DNA of 64,000 nt from positions 163,864-227,863 of the forward strand of contig JALGXW010000002.1 in the NCBI GenBank assembly GCA_029821875.1. Direction: 5' to 3'. Source of the DNA: Candidatus Hebobacterum abditum (GTDB taxonomy: Bacteria > Armatimonadota > Hebobacteria > Hebobacterales > Hebobacteraceae). The notes under the pieces were generated by a model, which had not been told where the DNA came from, did not search any database, and saw nothing but the letters and a program-made list of their open reading frames with translations. Shown here one piece after another: positions 33,691 through 40,658 of this stretch. The position numbers and the translations under genes are program-made. Each line of letters starts with the position of its first letter. Positions within the stretch are counted from its first letter, which is position 1.

Positions 33691-34773
33691 ATGCTCAAGT
33701 TCAGGCGATCTGGAAACGCGTACGACGTCCTCGGCTTACCCCGAAGTGCGACGGCGACTCAGATCCGCTCCCGCTACCGCCATCTGATCCGCGGGTACAA
33801 GCAGGACCTCTCGCCGCGTGACCTACTCGACGATGAACAGTTCCGAGAGTGGGCCAACGCGCATCTGCTTCTGCTGAGCCCGGAACGGCGGGAGTACGAC
33901 CGGCGATTGCGACGAGGCGGAGGAGAGGAGCGGCCGGCCGATCTGATTGCCGGTCTCTCGGAGGGGCGCCGTCTCATGGTCCAGGCCGAGGCCGCTTTCA
34001 TGCAGCGGAAGCTCAGGGACGCGGTCGAGTTGGGCAAGTCTGCCGTGAAGCTGGAAAGCCGCAACGGGGAAGCCTATGCGTTGCTGGGTGACGTTCTGCG
34101 GGAGCAGGGCCGGTACGCGAACGCGCTGACGATGTACAACTACGCGATCCAGTTCGAGCCGAACAAGCGGCGCTTCTGGCAAGAGTTGCAGGAAGTGACG
34201 GCCCTGCGCGACGGAAAGGCTCTCCCAAAGCGCCTGCGACGAGAGATCACGTCTCCACTCCAGCGGCCGCTCTGGGCATGGCTGGCGGCGGGAGCGGCTC
34301 TCGTTGTGATCGAGGCCAGCATGCTCTACTTCCGGGGAAGATGGGGAGACGTCGGCCTCCTCAAGCTGCCCGTCAACTACACCTACGTCGCGCTTGCGGA
34401 CGGGTTCCTGCTCGGGCTTGTGCTCGCGGCAACAGCCATCATCGGTCCCTTCGACGACGAGCTGCTCTGGTATCAGGTCGCTGGACTGGGGACAGAGACG
34501 ACACCCATCGGTGTCTTGATCGCCCTCCCCGGGATCGTCTTCTTCTGGGCGGCTCCGGCGTTCTACGTGATCGTGTCCTTGCTCGACGAGCACTTCTCGG
34601 TTTCGGTGGCGATCGCGTTGGCGGCCTGCGCGGCCCTCACGCTCGCGTTCTCCTCCGTCGTGCCGGTAGAGAGCCGCAGGACCGTGCAGCTCCTGGGTGG
34701 GAACTTCGTCTTCTTTGGCTTTCTCGTGGGATGGCTGGTCGGGAGTATCCGCCGGCGAGCGTTCGAGCACTAG
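33691..34773 (+). CDS. J-domain-like/TPR membrane protein lacking HPD
   Basis: A 360-aa protein: an N-terminal J-like domain (AYDVLGLPRSATATQIRSRY, about 9-28, then LLLLSPERREYDRRL) in which the usual HPD between helices II and III is replaced by GYKQDLSP; a TPR segment (AVELGKSAVKLE, YALLGDVLREQGRYANALTMYNYAI); then five to six TM helices. Without HPD it should not stimulate DnaK, so the domain is probably a protein-binding remnant. The ATG at 33691 directly follows a GTG at 33688; either may start. Convergent with the DUF3352-like gene, stops overlapping at CTAG. Confidence 0.72.
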   Translation: MLKFRRSGNAYDVLGLPRSATATQIRSRYRHLIRGYKQDLSPRDLLDDEQFREWANAHLLLLSPERREYDRRLRRGGGEERPADLIAGLSEGRRLMVQAEAAFMQRKLRDAVELGKSAVKLESRNGEAYALLGDVLREQGRYANALTMYNYAIQFEPNKRRFWQELQEVTALRDGKALPKRLRREITSPLQRPLWAWLAAGAALVVIEASMLYFRGRWGDVGLLKLPVNYTYVALADGFLLGLVLAATAIIGPFDDELLWYQVAGLGTETTPIGVLIALPGIVFFWAAPAFYVIVSLLDEHFSVSVAIALAACAALTLAFSSVVPVESRRTVQLLGGNFVFFGFLVGWLVGSIRRRAFEH

Positions 34774-36350
34774 TGAACGCCCAGGAAGTGTCGCGGCTCT
34801 CCCCTCAAGTACAACTCGGCCTGGCCGCCGCTGGCGTTGTCCCGCACTGTGAAGCTCGCCTCGCCCAGCCACCCCACCGCAGGCCAGACATCGGCGGGGC
34901 GCGCCCAGGCAAAGGCCCTGACGTCGGCATCTATCTCGTATCGCTTCTTCGGCAGCTTCGCAGCCTGCTGCAGCCGGCGAAGGCCCTCGTCACCACTGGC
35001 GAAGAGGGCAGACCCGTCTAGGTCAACCGACTTGCCGTCAGGCAACAGCTTCGCAACTCTCTCCGCCGCCTGCGCAGACCCGGCGCCGGCGAAGGCCCCG
35101 GCCAGGGCGTGCCCCCGGCCGCCATCCTCCCGCGGCACGAGCGTCAGCAGTACGCTGTCGGGAACCCGCTCGCCCGCCAGGAGGCTGCGCAGCACCCTCA
35201 TCGGGTAAGAGCGTCTCACGCCCCACGGCGCGCTGGAAGAGCTGCTCTCCGGCAGCAAGAGCGAGGCCAAGTCAGGAAGTCGGTGCAAGAGAAGAAGCGC
35301 AGCCGCCTCGGGCGGGGCGAAATAGACGATCTCTGATGCCTCCGTCCCGCGGGACGACACCTCTCTCCGCGGCTCCCTCCAGTAGTTCGCGTGGACTCGA
35401 AGGCCGTCGGTCTCTGCTGTGATGGCAATCGCCAGTCGGCCGGGCACTTCTGCCTCGACCCCCCGCTGGCCGCGCTCGGCCGGCCGGCTTCGGTGTCCGA
35501 AGTAGGAACGCACGAAGCCCACCCAGCCCTCGCTCAGCACGGACACGAGAGACCGCGCGGCCGGGAGCAGGTCTGCCGTAGTGGCGTAGCACCACAGGAA
35601 GCTATCGTCAGGCAAGGGGCGGAAGACGTCTCCGAACTCCGCCGTATCCACCAGCCGTTGGCCGGCGTCTCCCGCCGCCTCCAGGCAGAGCTCCACCAAG
35701 TCTGAGTTGGCACTCACGATCAGGCAGCCGTCGATCGCGGCATACGCCAGCTCGGATCTGCGTTCGGGCTCCCCCCACACGACGACGGCCTGGCCGTCTG
35801 ACCGCAGGATGGACCGCTCCCAGCCCGCCTCTGCTGCAAGCTCAGAAACCGCTTTGTCGACATCGCTGCCCGCCCGCCTCGTGTCGGTGACCCGGGCAAT
35901 CACCGCGAAGCTGCGCGGTGCTAGCAGGAGGGCGTGCGGGCCCGCGAACGAGGCCACCACGAGTTGGCCGCCGAACCAGCGGGAGGCCCTTTCTTCGAGA
36001 TCCAATTGCAGGCCGGTCCCATCCACCATTCGCTGAGCCAGCTGGACTGCTCGCTCTGCCAGGATCCGCCGGTCCTCAGCAGGCCACCGAAGCAAGGAGG
36101 ATGCCTCGGGCCGCACGTCGAGGTTCACAGAGACACTGGCCGATGTGGGCAGGAAATCAGTCGGCGAGCGTGTGGCCCGCCTTCCCAAGAGCGACTGCAG
36201 CAACGCGGCAGCGGCGATCACCACCGCGAGCGCAAGGCCGCTGATCAGATAGGCGCGGAGGGGGCGACCAATGGGCAAGTCAGCGCCGCACGCGGGGCAG
36301 GGACCCGCCGGCCGCGACACCGTCTCTCCGCACTCGGGGCAGGCTCGCAT
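34770..36350 (-). CDS. zinc-ribbon, TM-anchored DUF3352-like protein
   Basis: A 526-aa protein with an N-terminal zinc ribbon (CPECGE and CPACGA, about 4-24), one TM helix (about 33-54) and a large extracytoplasmic part beginning PTDFLPTSASVSVNLDV, a pattern seen in DUF3352 proteins of unknown function. The remainder has repeated alpha/beta units (SFAVIARVTDT, AYAAIDGCLIVSANSDLV, YFAPPEAAALLLLHRLP). It lies upstream of nothing obvious; the downstream neighbour is convergent. The role may be envelope related, but I cannot name it. Confidence 0.65.
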   Translation of the reverse strand: MRACPECGETVSRPAGPCPACGADLPIGRPLRAYLISGLALAVVIAAAALLQSLLGRRATRSPTDFLPTSASVSVNLDVRPEASSLLRWPAEDRRILAERAVQLAQRMVDGTGLQLDLEERASRWFGGQLVVASFAGPHALLLAPRSFAVIARVTDTRRAGSDVDKAVSELAAEAGWERSILRSDGQAVVVWGEPERRSELAYAAIDGCLIVSANSDLVELCLEAAGDAGQRLVDTAEFGDVFRPLPDDSFLWCYATTADLLPAARSLVSVLSEGWVGFVRSYFGHRSRPAERGQRGVEAEVPGRLAIAITAETDGLRVHANYWREPRREVSSRGTEASEIVYFAPPEAAALLLLHRLPDLASLLLPESSSSSAPWGVRRSYPMRVLRSLLAGERVPDSVLLTLVPREDGGRGHALAGAFAGAGSAQAAERVAKLLPDGKSVDLDGSALFASGDEGLRRLQQAAKLPKKRYEIDADVRAFAWARPADVWPAVGWLGEASFTVRDNASGGQAELYLRGEPRHFLGVH

Positions 36351-36360
36351 CTCCTCAACC

Positions 36361-36882
36361 TCAGTCGCCGCCGAAAACGCTGGCGAAGGCTACGTACGCG
36401 TCGTGCCCGAAGAGCACGAACTCGACCGTCTCCAGCGTCGTTCCCTCGGAGGTATGTTCACGCAGGGCTTCGCGCATAGTGCGCGCACACTCCTCGAGCG
36501 GGAAGCCGCCGACGCCCGTCCCGAGCGCAGGGAAGGCAATGCTCGCCAGCCCCATGTCGTTGGCGAGGGAGAGTGCGGACAGAGTTGCCCGACGGATCTT
36601 GCCGGCATCAGTGGTCAGGTCAGGGCCCATGACGGCGGCGTGGATCACGTGGCCCGCTTCCAGCGCCCCAGCCGTGGTCGCCACGGACCCGCCGATCTCA
36701 ATCGGGCCGTGAGCGACAGCCTCGCGCTCGATATCTCGGCCTCCGCGGCGCTTGATCGCACCGGCCACCCCGCCGCCCATCCAGAGCTGGCTGTTCGCCG
36801 CGTTGACGATGGCGTCGACCTCCCGGTCGCAGATGTCACCCTCCACGACTCTGACGTTCACCGAATCGGTGCGCGTTTCCAT
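36361..36882 (-). CDS. macro-domain protein (ADP-ribose binding / O-acetyl-ADP-ribose deacetylase-like)
   Basis: A 173-aa stand-alone macro domain. VVEGDICDREVDAIVNAANS (about 12-31), GGGVAGAIKRRGG (about 36-48), VIHAAVMGP and FPALGTGVGGFPLEE (about 117-131) are the ADP-ribose-binding loops. Members remove ADP-ribose from proteins or deacetylate O-acetyl-ADP-ribose; some act on tRNA or DNA ADP-ribose. AGGAG precedes the ATG by eight bases. Lies 9 bp after the kinase-like gene, likely one operon. Confidence 0.9.
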   Translation of the reverse strand: METRTDSVNVRVVEGDICDREVDAIVNAANSQLWMGGGVAGAIKRRGGRDIEREAVAHGPIEIGGSVATTAGALEAGHVIHAAVMGPDLTTDAGKIRRATLSALSLANDMGLASIAFPALGTGVGGFPLEECARTMREALREHTSEGTTLETVEFVLFGHDAYVAFASVFGGD

Positions 36883-36891
36883 CCGCCGCTC

Positions 36892-37608
36892 CTACCGCCG
36901 GGCGAGCAGCTTCAAGCACCGCCGCGCCGCGTTTCTCACGGCGCGGATTGCCCGCTCGGCTGGACCGTGGTGAAAGGCGAAGTGCTCGTCCGCATCGTTC
37001 CAGATCCGTCCCACAAGCAGACGAGCCTTGACGACGGCGCGCAGGTCGTCGATGCGGAACCGCTCAAAGGCGAACCGCCGCAATGGGCCGAAGCGGCCTC
37101 CCCGCGTGAAGGCCGCTGCGAAGTCGACTATGTAGGGTTCAAGCTGATCCGTCACGACGATGTTCGACCGGTTCTTGATGTCGCAGTGAACGACTCCCCT
37201 CTCGTGTATTCCCCTCACAACGCGCTCCAGTCGATCGAAGAACTCGCGAGGGAGGCTGCCGTCGGGAAACTCCGAACACGCGCGGCCCTCCACATGCTCG
37301 ACCAGGAAGGCCTGTCGGTCGAGGTGCCGGATGAGCTGAGGCACGCCGGATGCGCCCTCCAATGCCCGATAGATCCGCGCCTCTCTGGCAATCAGCCACG
37401 GGCCCACAACGCGCCTCAACAGCCAACCGGTTGGCAAGTAATCCTTCACTATTGCGCGCTCGCCGCGATCCTCGATGAGCAGCAGCCGAGGCTGGGTGCC
37501 GCCGCCTGACCGGACCTCCGCCACGACGTACGTCTCCATGTTATCGCGGGTCAGGTCCTCGAACGGCCGCTCGTTTGCCCGCACGGAGACCTCCATGCGG
37601 TCGGACAT
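36892..37608 (-). CDS. small lipopolysaccharide/RIO-like protein kinase
   Basis: A 238-aa protein kinase-like domain. The ATP-binding lysine is in AIVKDYLP (about 48), the catalytic loop is HCDIKNRSNIVV (about 141-152) and the metal-binding Asp is in IVDFAAAF (DFA instead of DFG). The compact size and motif style match RIO/Bud32 and WaaP/KdkA-type kinases of bacterial envelopes. GGAGGAC is eight bases before ATG 37608; upstream residues to 37686 are not supported. Followed by the macro-domain gene. Confidence 0.75.
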   Translation of the reverse strand: MSDRMEVSVRANERPFEDLTRDNMETYVVAEVRSGGGTQPRLLLIEDRGERAIVKDYLPTGWLLRRVVGPWLIAREARIYRALEGASGVPQLIRHLDRQAFLVEHVEGRACSEFPDGSLPREFFDRLERVVRGIHERGVVHCDIKNRSNIVVTDQLEPYIVDFAAAFTRGGRFGPLRRFAFERFRIDDLRAVVKARLLVGRIWNDADEHFAFHHGPAERAIRAVRNAARRCLKLLARR

Positions 37609-37718
37609 TCGGTAGGTCCTCCACTGGTACCTGCCGGGTGGGCATCTGTGGCGCCGCTGGGCGATGGTGAAGAGCATTTGTATCACGAGGGGTCAAGTGT
37701 CGCGCGCACAGCACGAGG

Positions 37719-37724
37719 TATAAT
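37719..37724 (+). promoter_or_regulatory. -10 box of the 37758 operon
   Basis: A perfect TATAAT 34 bases before the start codon, followed by GAGAGGAG as binding site. No good -35 hexamer is visible at the usual distance. Confidence 0.5.
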
Positions 37725-37757
37725 AGGTTGGGATTCCAGGGAGAGGAGTATGGACCG

Positions 37758-38585
37758 ATGCCCAGACGTCTGAGAGTGCCGATAGCAATGGCGCTCGGCC
37801 TGCTCGCGGCGCTGGCGGCGGCGGCGGCGTTTTCCAGCGCCGAGGTGTCGTTTCGGTCGGCTGAGCGGGACGGCGCGCGCGTCGCGGAGGTGCTGATGGC
37901 CGAACGGCCTGTGATAGTGCTGCGCACATCGGCAGGTGGCTATCATCCGCTCGAACGCGCGGAGATCATAGCGAACCGTCTGCGCGCAGCTCTCACCGAG
38001 GAGGTGCAGTCGGCTGACGTGGAAGTCGGTTCGGTGGAGGGCGGCGCCGGGCTCTACATCCGCGATCAACTCATAGTCGCCGTATATGGGCCTGAGGCCG
38101 AGGCCCACGACGCCACGACCGACGCCCTCGCGCGCCTGTGGCGGGACAACGTGCTGCTAGCGCTGGGCTACGAGCCGGCAGAGGAGGGGCCCCCCGCCGA
38201 GCCGCCAACCGAGGAGGGGGCCACGTCGGAAGAGTCCGGCGAGCCGGGAGAACCTGCGGAGGGAACGGCTGCGGGAGGCCCGGACGAAGCCCAGGCACTG
38301 GCAGAAGCTGAGTCAGACGCGGTGGACTGGACCGGGACCGCGCAGAAGTGGGTGCCGGTGCTGAGTCTGGAGACAGAAGGTCTCAGACTGGGAATGGCGC
38401 AGGTGGCCGGCCCGACGGCCCAGGTGGACCAGGTCAAAGGGGTGTATCAGCTCCGGCTCGACTTCCGCGACATTGGCCGGGTGTATGCCTACATCCCCGT
38501 CGGGACGCTCAGCGTCACCAAGCTCGACCGGGTGCAGGGGGTGAGTGTGTGGGCGCTGGCCGACATCGCGGTGCTTGGGTTCTGA
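37758..38585 (+). CDS. exported protein with acidic linker and novel C-terminal domain
   Basis: A 275-aa protein: TM/signal (about 9-27, IAMALGLLAALAAAAAF), an N-terminal domain with LYIRDQLIVAVYGPEAEAHD (about 96-115), a Glu/Pro/Gly-rich linker (about 135-185) and a C-terminal domain of about 85 residues (KWVPVLSLETEGLRLGMAQV ... VWALADIAVLGF). The C-terminal domain is repeated in the next gene product. I do not recognise either domain. The binding site for ATG 37758 is GGAG about 11 bases upstream. Forms an operon with 38603..39037 (18-bp gap). Confidence 0.65.
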   Translation: MPRRLRVPIAMALGLLAALAAAAAFSSAEVSFRSAERDGARVAEVLMAERPVIVLRTSAGGYHPLERAEIIANRLRAALTEEVQSADVEVGSVEGGAGLYIRDQLIVAVYGPEAEAHDATTDALARLWRDNVLLALGYEPAEEGPPAEPPTEEGATSEESGEPGEPAEGTAAGGPDEAQALAEAESDAVDWTGTAQKWVPVLSLETEGLRLGMAQVAGPTAQVDQVKGVYQLRLDFRDIGRVYAYIPVGTLSVTKLDRVQGVSVWALADIAVLGF

Positions 38586-38602
38586 GAGGGGAGGAGTCAC
38601 CA

Positions 38603-39037
38603 ATGAGAGCGAAGAGACTCATCACGATACTCTTGATCGCTTGCCTCGCGGGGGCTGGCCTGGCCGCTGTGGCTGCCCACGCCATCGAGCTTGGCGACAT
38701 ACTGAAGGTGGCCGGGGTAGCATTCCTCGTATCCCAGTACGACGACGAGATCGACAGCTTCATCACGAGCGGCCTCGGGGAAAGGGAGGCCGCCGCTCAG
38801 GGCGCGACCAAGGTCGTCCCGATCCTCTCTCTGGGCCGCGGCGGGTACATAGGGGCCGCCCAGGTCGTGGGCAACCCCGAGAACGTTCAGCGCGTGAAGG
38901 CGGTCGTACAGGTCGAGGGGCGTTTCGGAAGCGGACGTGCCCAGATCCTCGTGCCCGTCACGACAGACCAGGCTTCGGGAAGTCCAGATAGGGCCAAAGG
39001 CGTCGGCGTCTCCGCGGTGATCGAGCTCAAGGTATAG
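38603..39037 (+). CDS. exported protein with the same novel C-terminal domain (144 aa)
   Basis: A signal peptide (ITILLIACLAGAGLAAVAAHA), a short acidic spacer, and about 75 residues paralogous to the end of the preceding product: VVPILSLGRGGYIGAAQVVG, then VQRVKAVVQVEGRFG and KGVGVSAVIELKV. Shared pattern: VP-V/I-LSL...G-x-AQV-x-G...V-x-x-VK-x-V...GV-x-V-x-A. GGAGGAG precedes the ATG. Function unknown; secreted or envelope location is inferred. Confidence 0.65.
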   Translation: MRAKRLITILLIACLAGAGLAAVAAHAIELGDILKVAGVAFLVSQYDDEIDSFITSGLGEREAAAQGATKVVPILSLGRGGYIGAAQVVGNPENVQRVKAVVQVEGRFGSGRAQILVPVTTDQASGSPDRAKGVGVSAVIELKV

Positions 39038-39146
39038 CCAGCCGCCGATCCGACATCTCACAACGAGGGGGATGTATGGAAGACAAGGGTCGGTGCGCGC
39101 TCGCCAGACAATGAGCGCAGTCACTGCACCCCTGTCCATTGGCAAC

Positions 39147-39172
39147 GCGGGGCCCGGTCTTCCGGGCCCCGC
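39147..39172. terminator. bidirectional terminator
   Basis: A perfect 11-bp stem (GCGGGGCCCGG, tetraloop TCTT, CCGGGCCCCGC), flanked by ATTGG/CCAAT that could extend it. It lies between the convergent genes ending at 39037 and 39325 and may serve both strands. Confidence 0.7.
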
Positions 39173-39203
39173 AACCAATTTCCGGAAGGTCTGAAGCTTC
39201 TTC

Positions 39204-39289
39204 GCGGGGCCTTTCGCGCGAGGGGAGAAGCCGCTCGCGGACGGTGAGAACATACGAAGCAGCAGCGGGGCCCTTCGTGCGAGGGGAGA
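39204..39289. repeat. pair of 25-bp direct repeats
   Basis: Two copies (39204..39228 and 39265..39289) differing at two positions, sharing GCGGGGCC-TTCG-GCGAGGGGAGA, separated by 36 bp in the noncoding gap before the G5/3D gene stop. They have no inverted symmetry or recombinase nearby. Confidence 0.6.
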
Positions 39290-39324
39290 GGGCGCGGGGA
39301 CGAGCGATAAGGGTGCAGTGTACC

Positions 39325-40143
39325 TCAATCCAGCAGGTAGACCTTCACCTTGCGGCGGCCGAACTGGATGGCCTCTTCGTAGGTCGCATAGCAGAGGTCG
39401 ATGCGCATCCCCTTGATGGCCCCGCCGCGGTCGGCCGCGACGCCGAAACCGTATCCGGGGATATACATGCGGGTGCCCATCGGTATGACGCGGTCGTCCA
39501 CCGCGACAATGCCCTTCTCAGCCTTGACGCCCGTCGCGGTGTAGCCACTTGCCCATTTACCACAGCTCTTGGGCCCGGGGTCATACGCCGTCGCCTCCAT
39601 GATGACTGGCTGAAGCCAGTCGCCTCCTCGCGAAGTCAGGTCGCGCGTGCCGCGGAGGAGGACTGCGTCGACAGGCTCTTCGAGCACTTCCTCAACGATG
39701 AGGCCGCGGGCGGTCTCCACGCCATCCTTCTCCCATACTCGCCAGACCTGTCGCAGGCTGCCATCGCTCCCATCGGCCAGGATCTTCGTGAAGCCTGAGG
39801 CGCGGTCCGGATCGGCCAGGACGATGGTGCGATGCGAAATGGTATCCACCTGCTCAATCTCCCGGCATCCGACGCGCGTGATGCGGATCTCCAGCCCGTC
39901 GGCGATCGGTGCGTCGGGGGCGGGGGAGGTCCTGTCCAGATCGCCAAGCGTTATCCTGAGAAGATCGAGCACATCGCCGACAGTCTCAGCCGAGGTCGAC
40001 AGGCCGAATACTGTGTCGTCCACATGCACCATCACGCGTGGTAGCGTTAGCGCGCTGTCACTGTCATGGGTGTCTGATGCAGCCGTGGCTGCACCACCCA
40101 CTAAGAACAGAACCGCTGCTGCGCCGATGGATATGAGACGCAT
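39325..40143 (-). CDS. secreted G5 / 3D-domain cell-wall protein (YabE/Rpf-like)
   Basis: A 272-aa exported protein: signal peptide (LISIGAAAVLFLVGGAATAAS), a DUF348-like ubiquitin-fold segment (VMVHVDDTVFGLSTSAETVGD), a G5 domain (about 125-185, ending VEEPVDAVLLRGT-like) and a C-terminal 3D domain with MEATAYDP, GVKAEKGIVAVDDRVIPMGT and ADRGGAIKGMRIDL, the three conserved Asp of the MltA-like double-psi barrel. Such proteins cleave or remodel peptidoglycan. ATG 40143 has GGGGAG nine bases upstream. The promoter at 40327..40355 implies a leader of about 175 nt. Confidence 0.87.
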   Translation of the reverse strand: MRLISIGAAAVLFLVGGAATAASDTHDSDSALTLPRVMVHVDDTVFGLSTSAETVGDVLDLLRITLGDLDRTSPAPDAPIADGLEIRITRVGCREIEQVDTISHRTIVLADPDRASGFTKILADGSDGSLRQVWRVWEKDGVETARGLIVEEVLEEPVDAVLLRGTRDLTSRGGDWLQPVIMEATAYDPGPKSCGKWASGYTATGVKAEKGIVAVDDRVIPMGTRMYIPGYGFGVAADRGGAIKGMRIDLCYATYEEAIQFGRRKVKVYLLD

Positions 40144-40300
40144 ATGGCGTTGCTCCCCTGTCGCTGGCAGCAAACCCGGGCTAGGTCAAACAGATCTGCT
40201 GGTGCGGTGAAGTGCAGTCGGACAGATGCTTCAGCGTAGCTGCGAGGACGTGCTGGGGTGAAGTGCTGCGGAAGGTATGGGGGACGACTCTGCTGACTTG

Positions 40301-40320
40301 GTCCCCCGCCCGTGGGGGAC
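40301..40320 (-). repeat. hairpin at the 5' end of the 3D-protein leader
   Basis: GTCCCCC and GGGGGAC pair around a 6-nt loop exactly where the minus-strand transcript should begin. A 5'-terminal stem can stabilise mRNA or be part of a leader structure. Confidence 0.45.
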
Positions 40321-40326
40321 ACTCTA

Positions 40327-40355
40327 TTAGTAGCATGATCGATGGACCTAGTCAA
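40327..40355 (-). promoter_or_regulatory. sigma-70-type promoter of the G5/3D gene
   Basis: On the minus strand TTGACT, 17-bp spacer, TACTAA. Expected start is near 40320, giving a leader of about 175 nt before ATG 40143. Confidence 0.6.
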
Positions 40356-40452
40356 GCGCTTGTGATCTCGCCAGGGGTGCCTCCTGGGGCTTGTACCCGG
40401 AGCACCCAGCTGTCCCGGTAACCGCCGACCCCCTGAAGCAGTTGAAAAGGCG

Positions 40453-40478
40453 GCCCGAGACAGCCGGCTGTCCCGGGC
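40453..40478. repeat. large near-perfect palindrome in divergent intergenic region
   Basis: GCCCGAGACAGCC and GGCTGTCCCGGGC pair at 12 of 13 positions with no loop. It lies between the divergent G5/3D and agarase-like genes, upstream of both, followed on the plus strand by TCTCTCTTC. Terminator or operator; nothing else is seen in 40356..40658. Confidence 0.5.
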
Positions 40479-40658
40479 AGTCTCTCTTCGGCCTCTATTC
40501 CACAAATCCGAGCGGAGGCAGTGATGGGGTCACTTGGCATCCAAGAGCCGCTCTGACGTGGGCAGAGAGGGAGAAGCGGGGGCCTGCGTCGCCGCGGCAG
40601 CGGTAGGTAGGCGGAGATATCGTGCGGAAGTAGTGTACCCACTGGAGGGGTCAGACAA

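Noticed and set aside
36271..37509. Plus-strand frame of 412 codons opposite the macro-domain and kinase genes
   Set aside because: Low-complexity composition; both antisense genes carry clear motifs and binding sites.
39204..39289. Direct repeats as attachment sites of a mobile element
   Set aside because: Only 36 bp separate the copies and no integrase, transposase or tRNA is nearby.
40144..40320. c-di-AMP (ydaO-type) riboswitch before the 3D-domain gene
   Set aside because: Expected conserved blocks such as GGGGTGAATC and CCGAATCC are absent or out of order.
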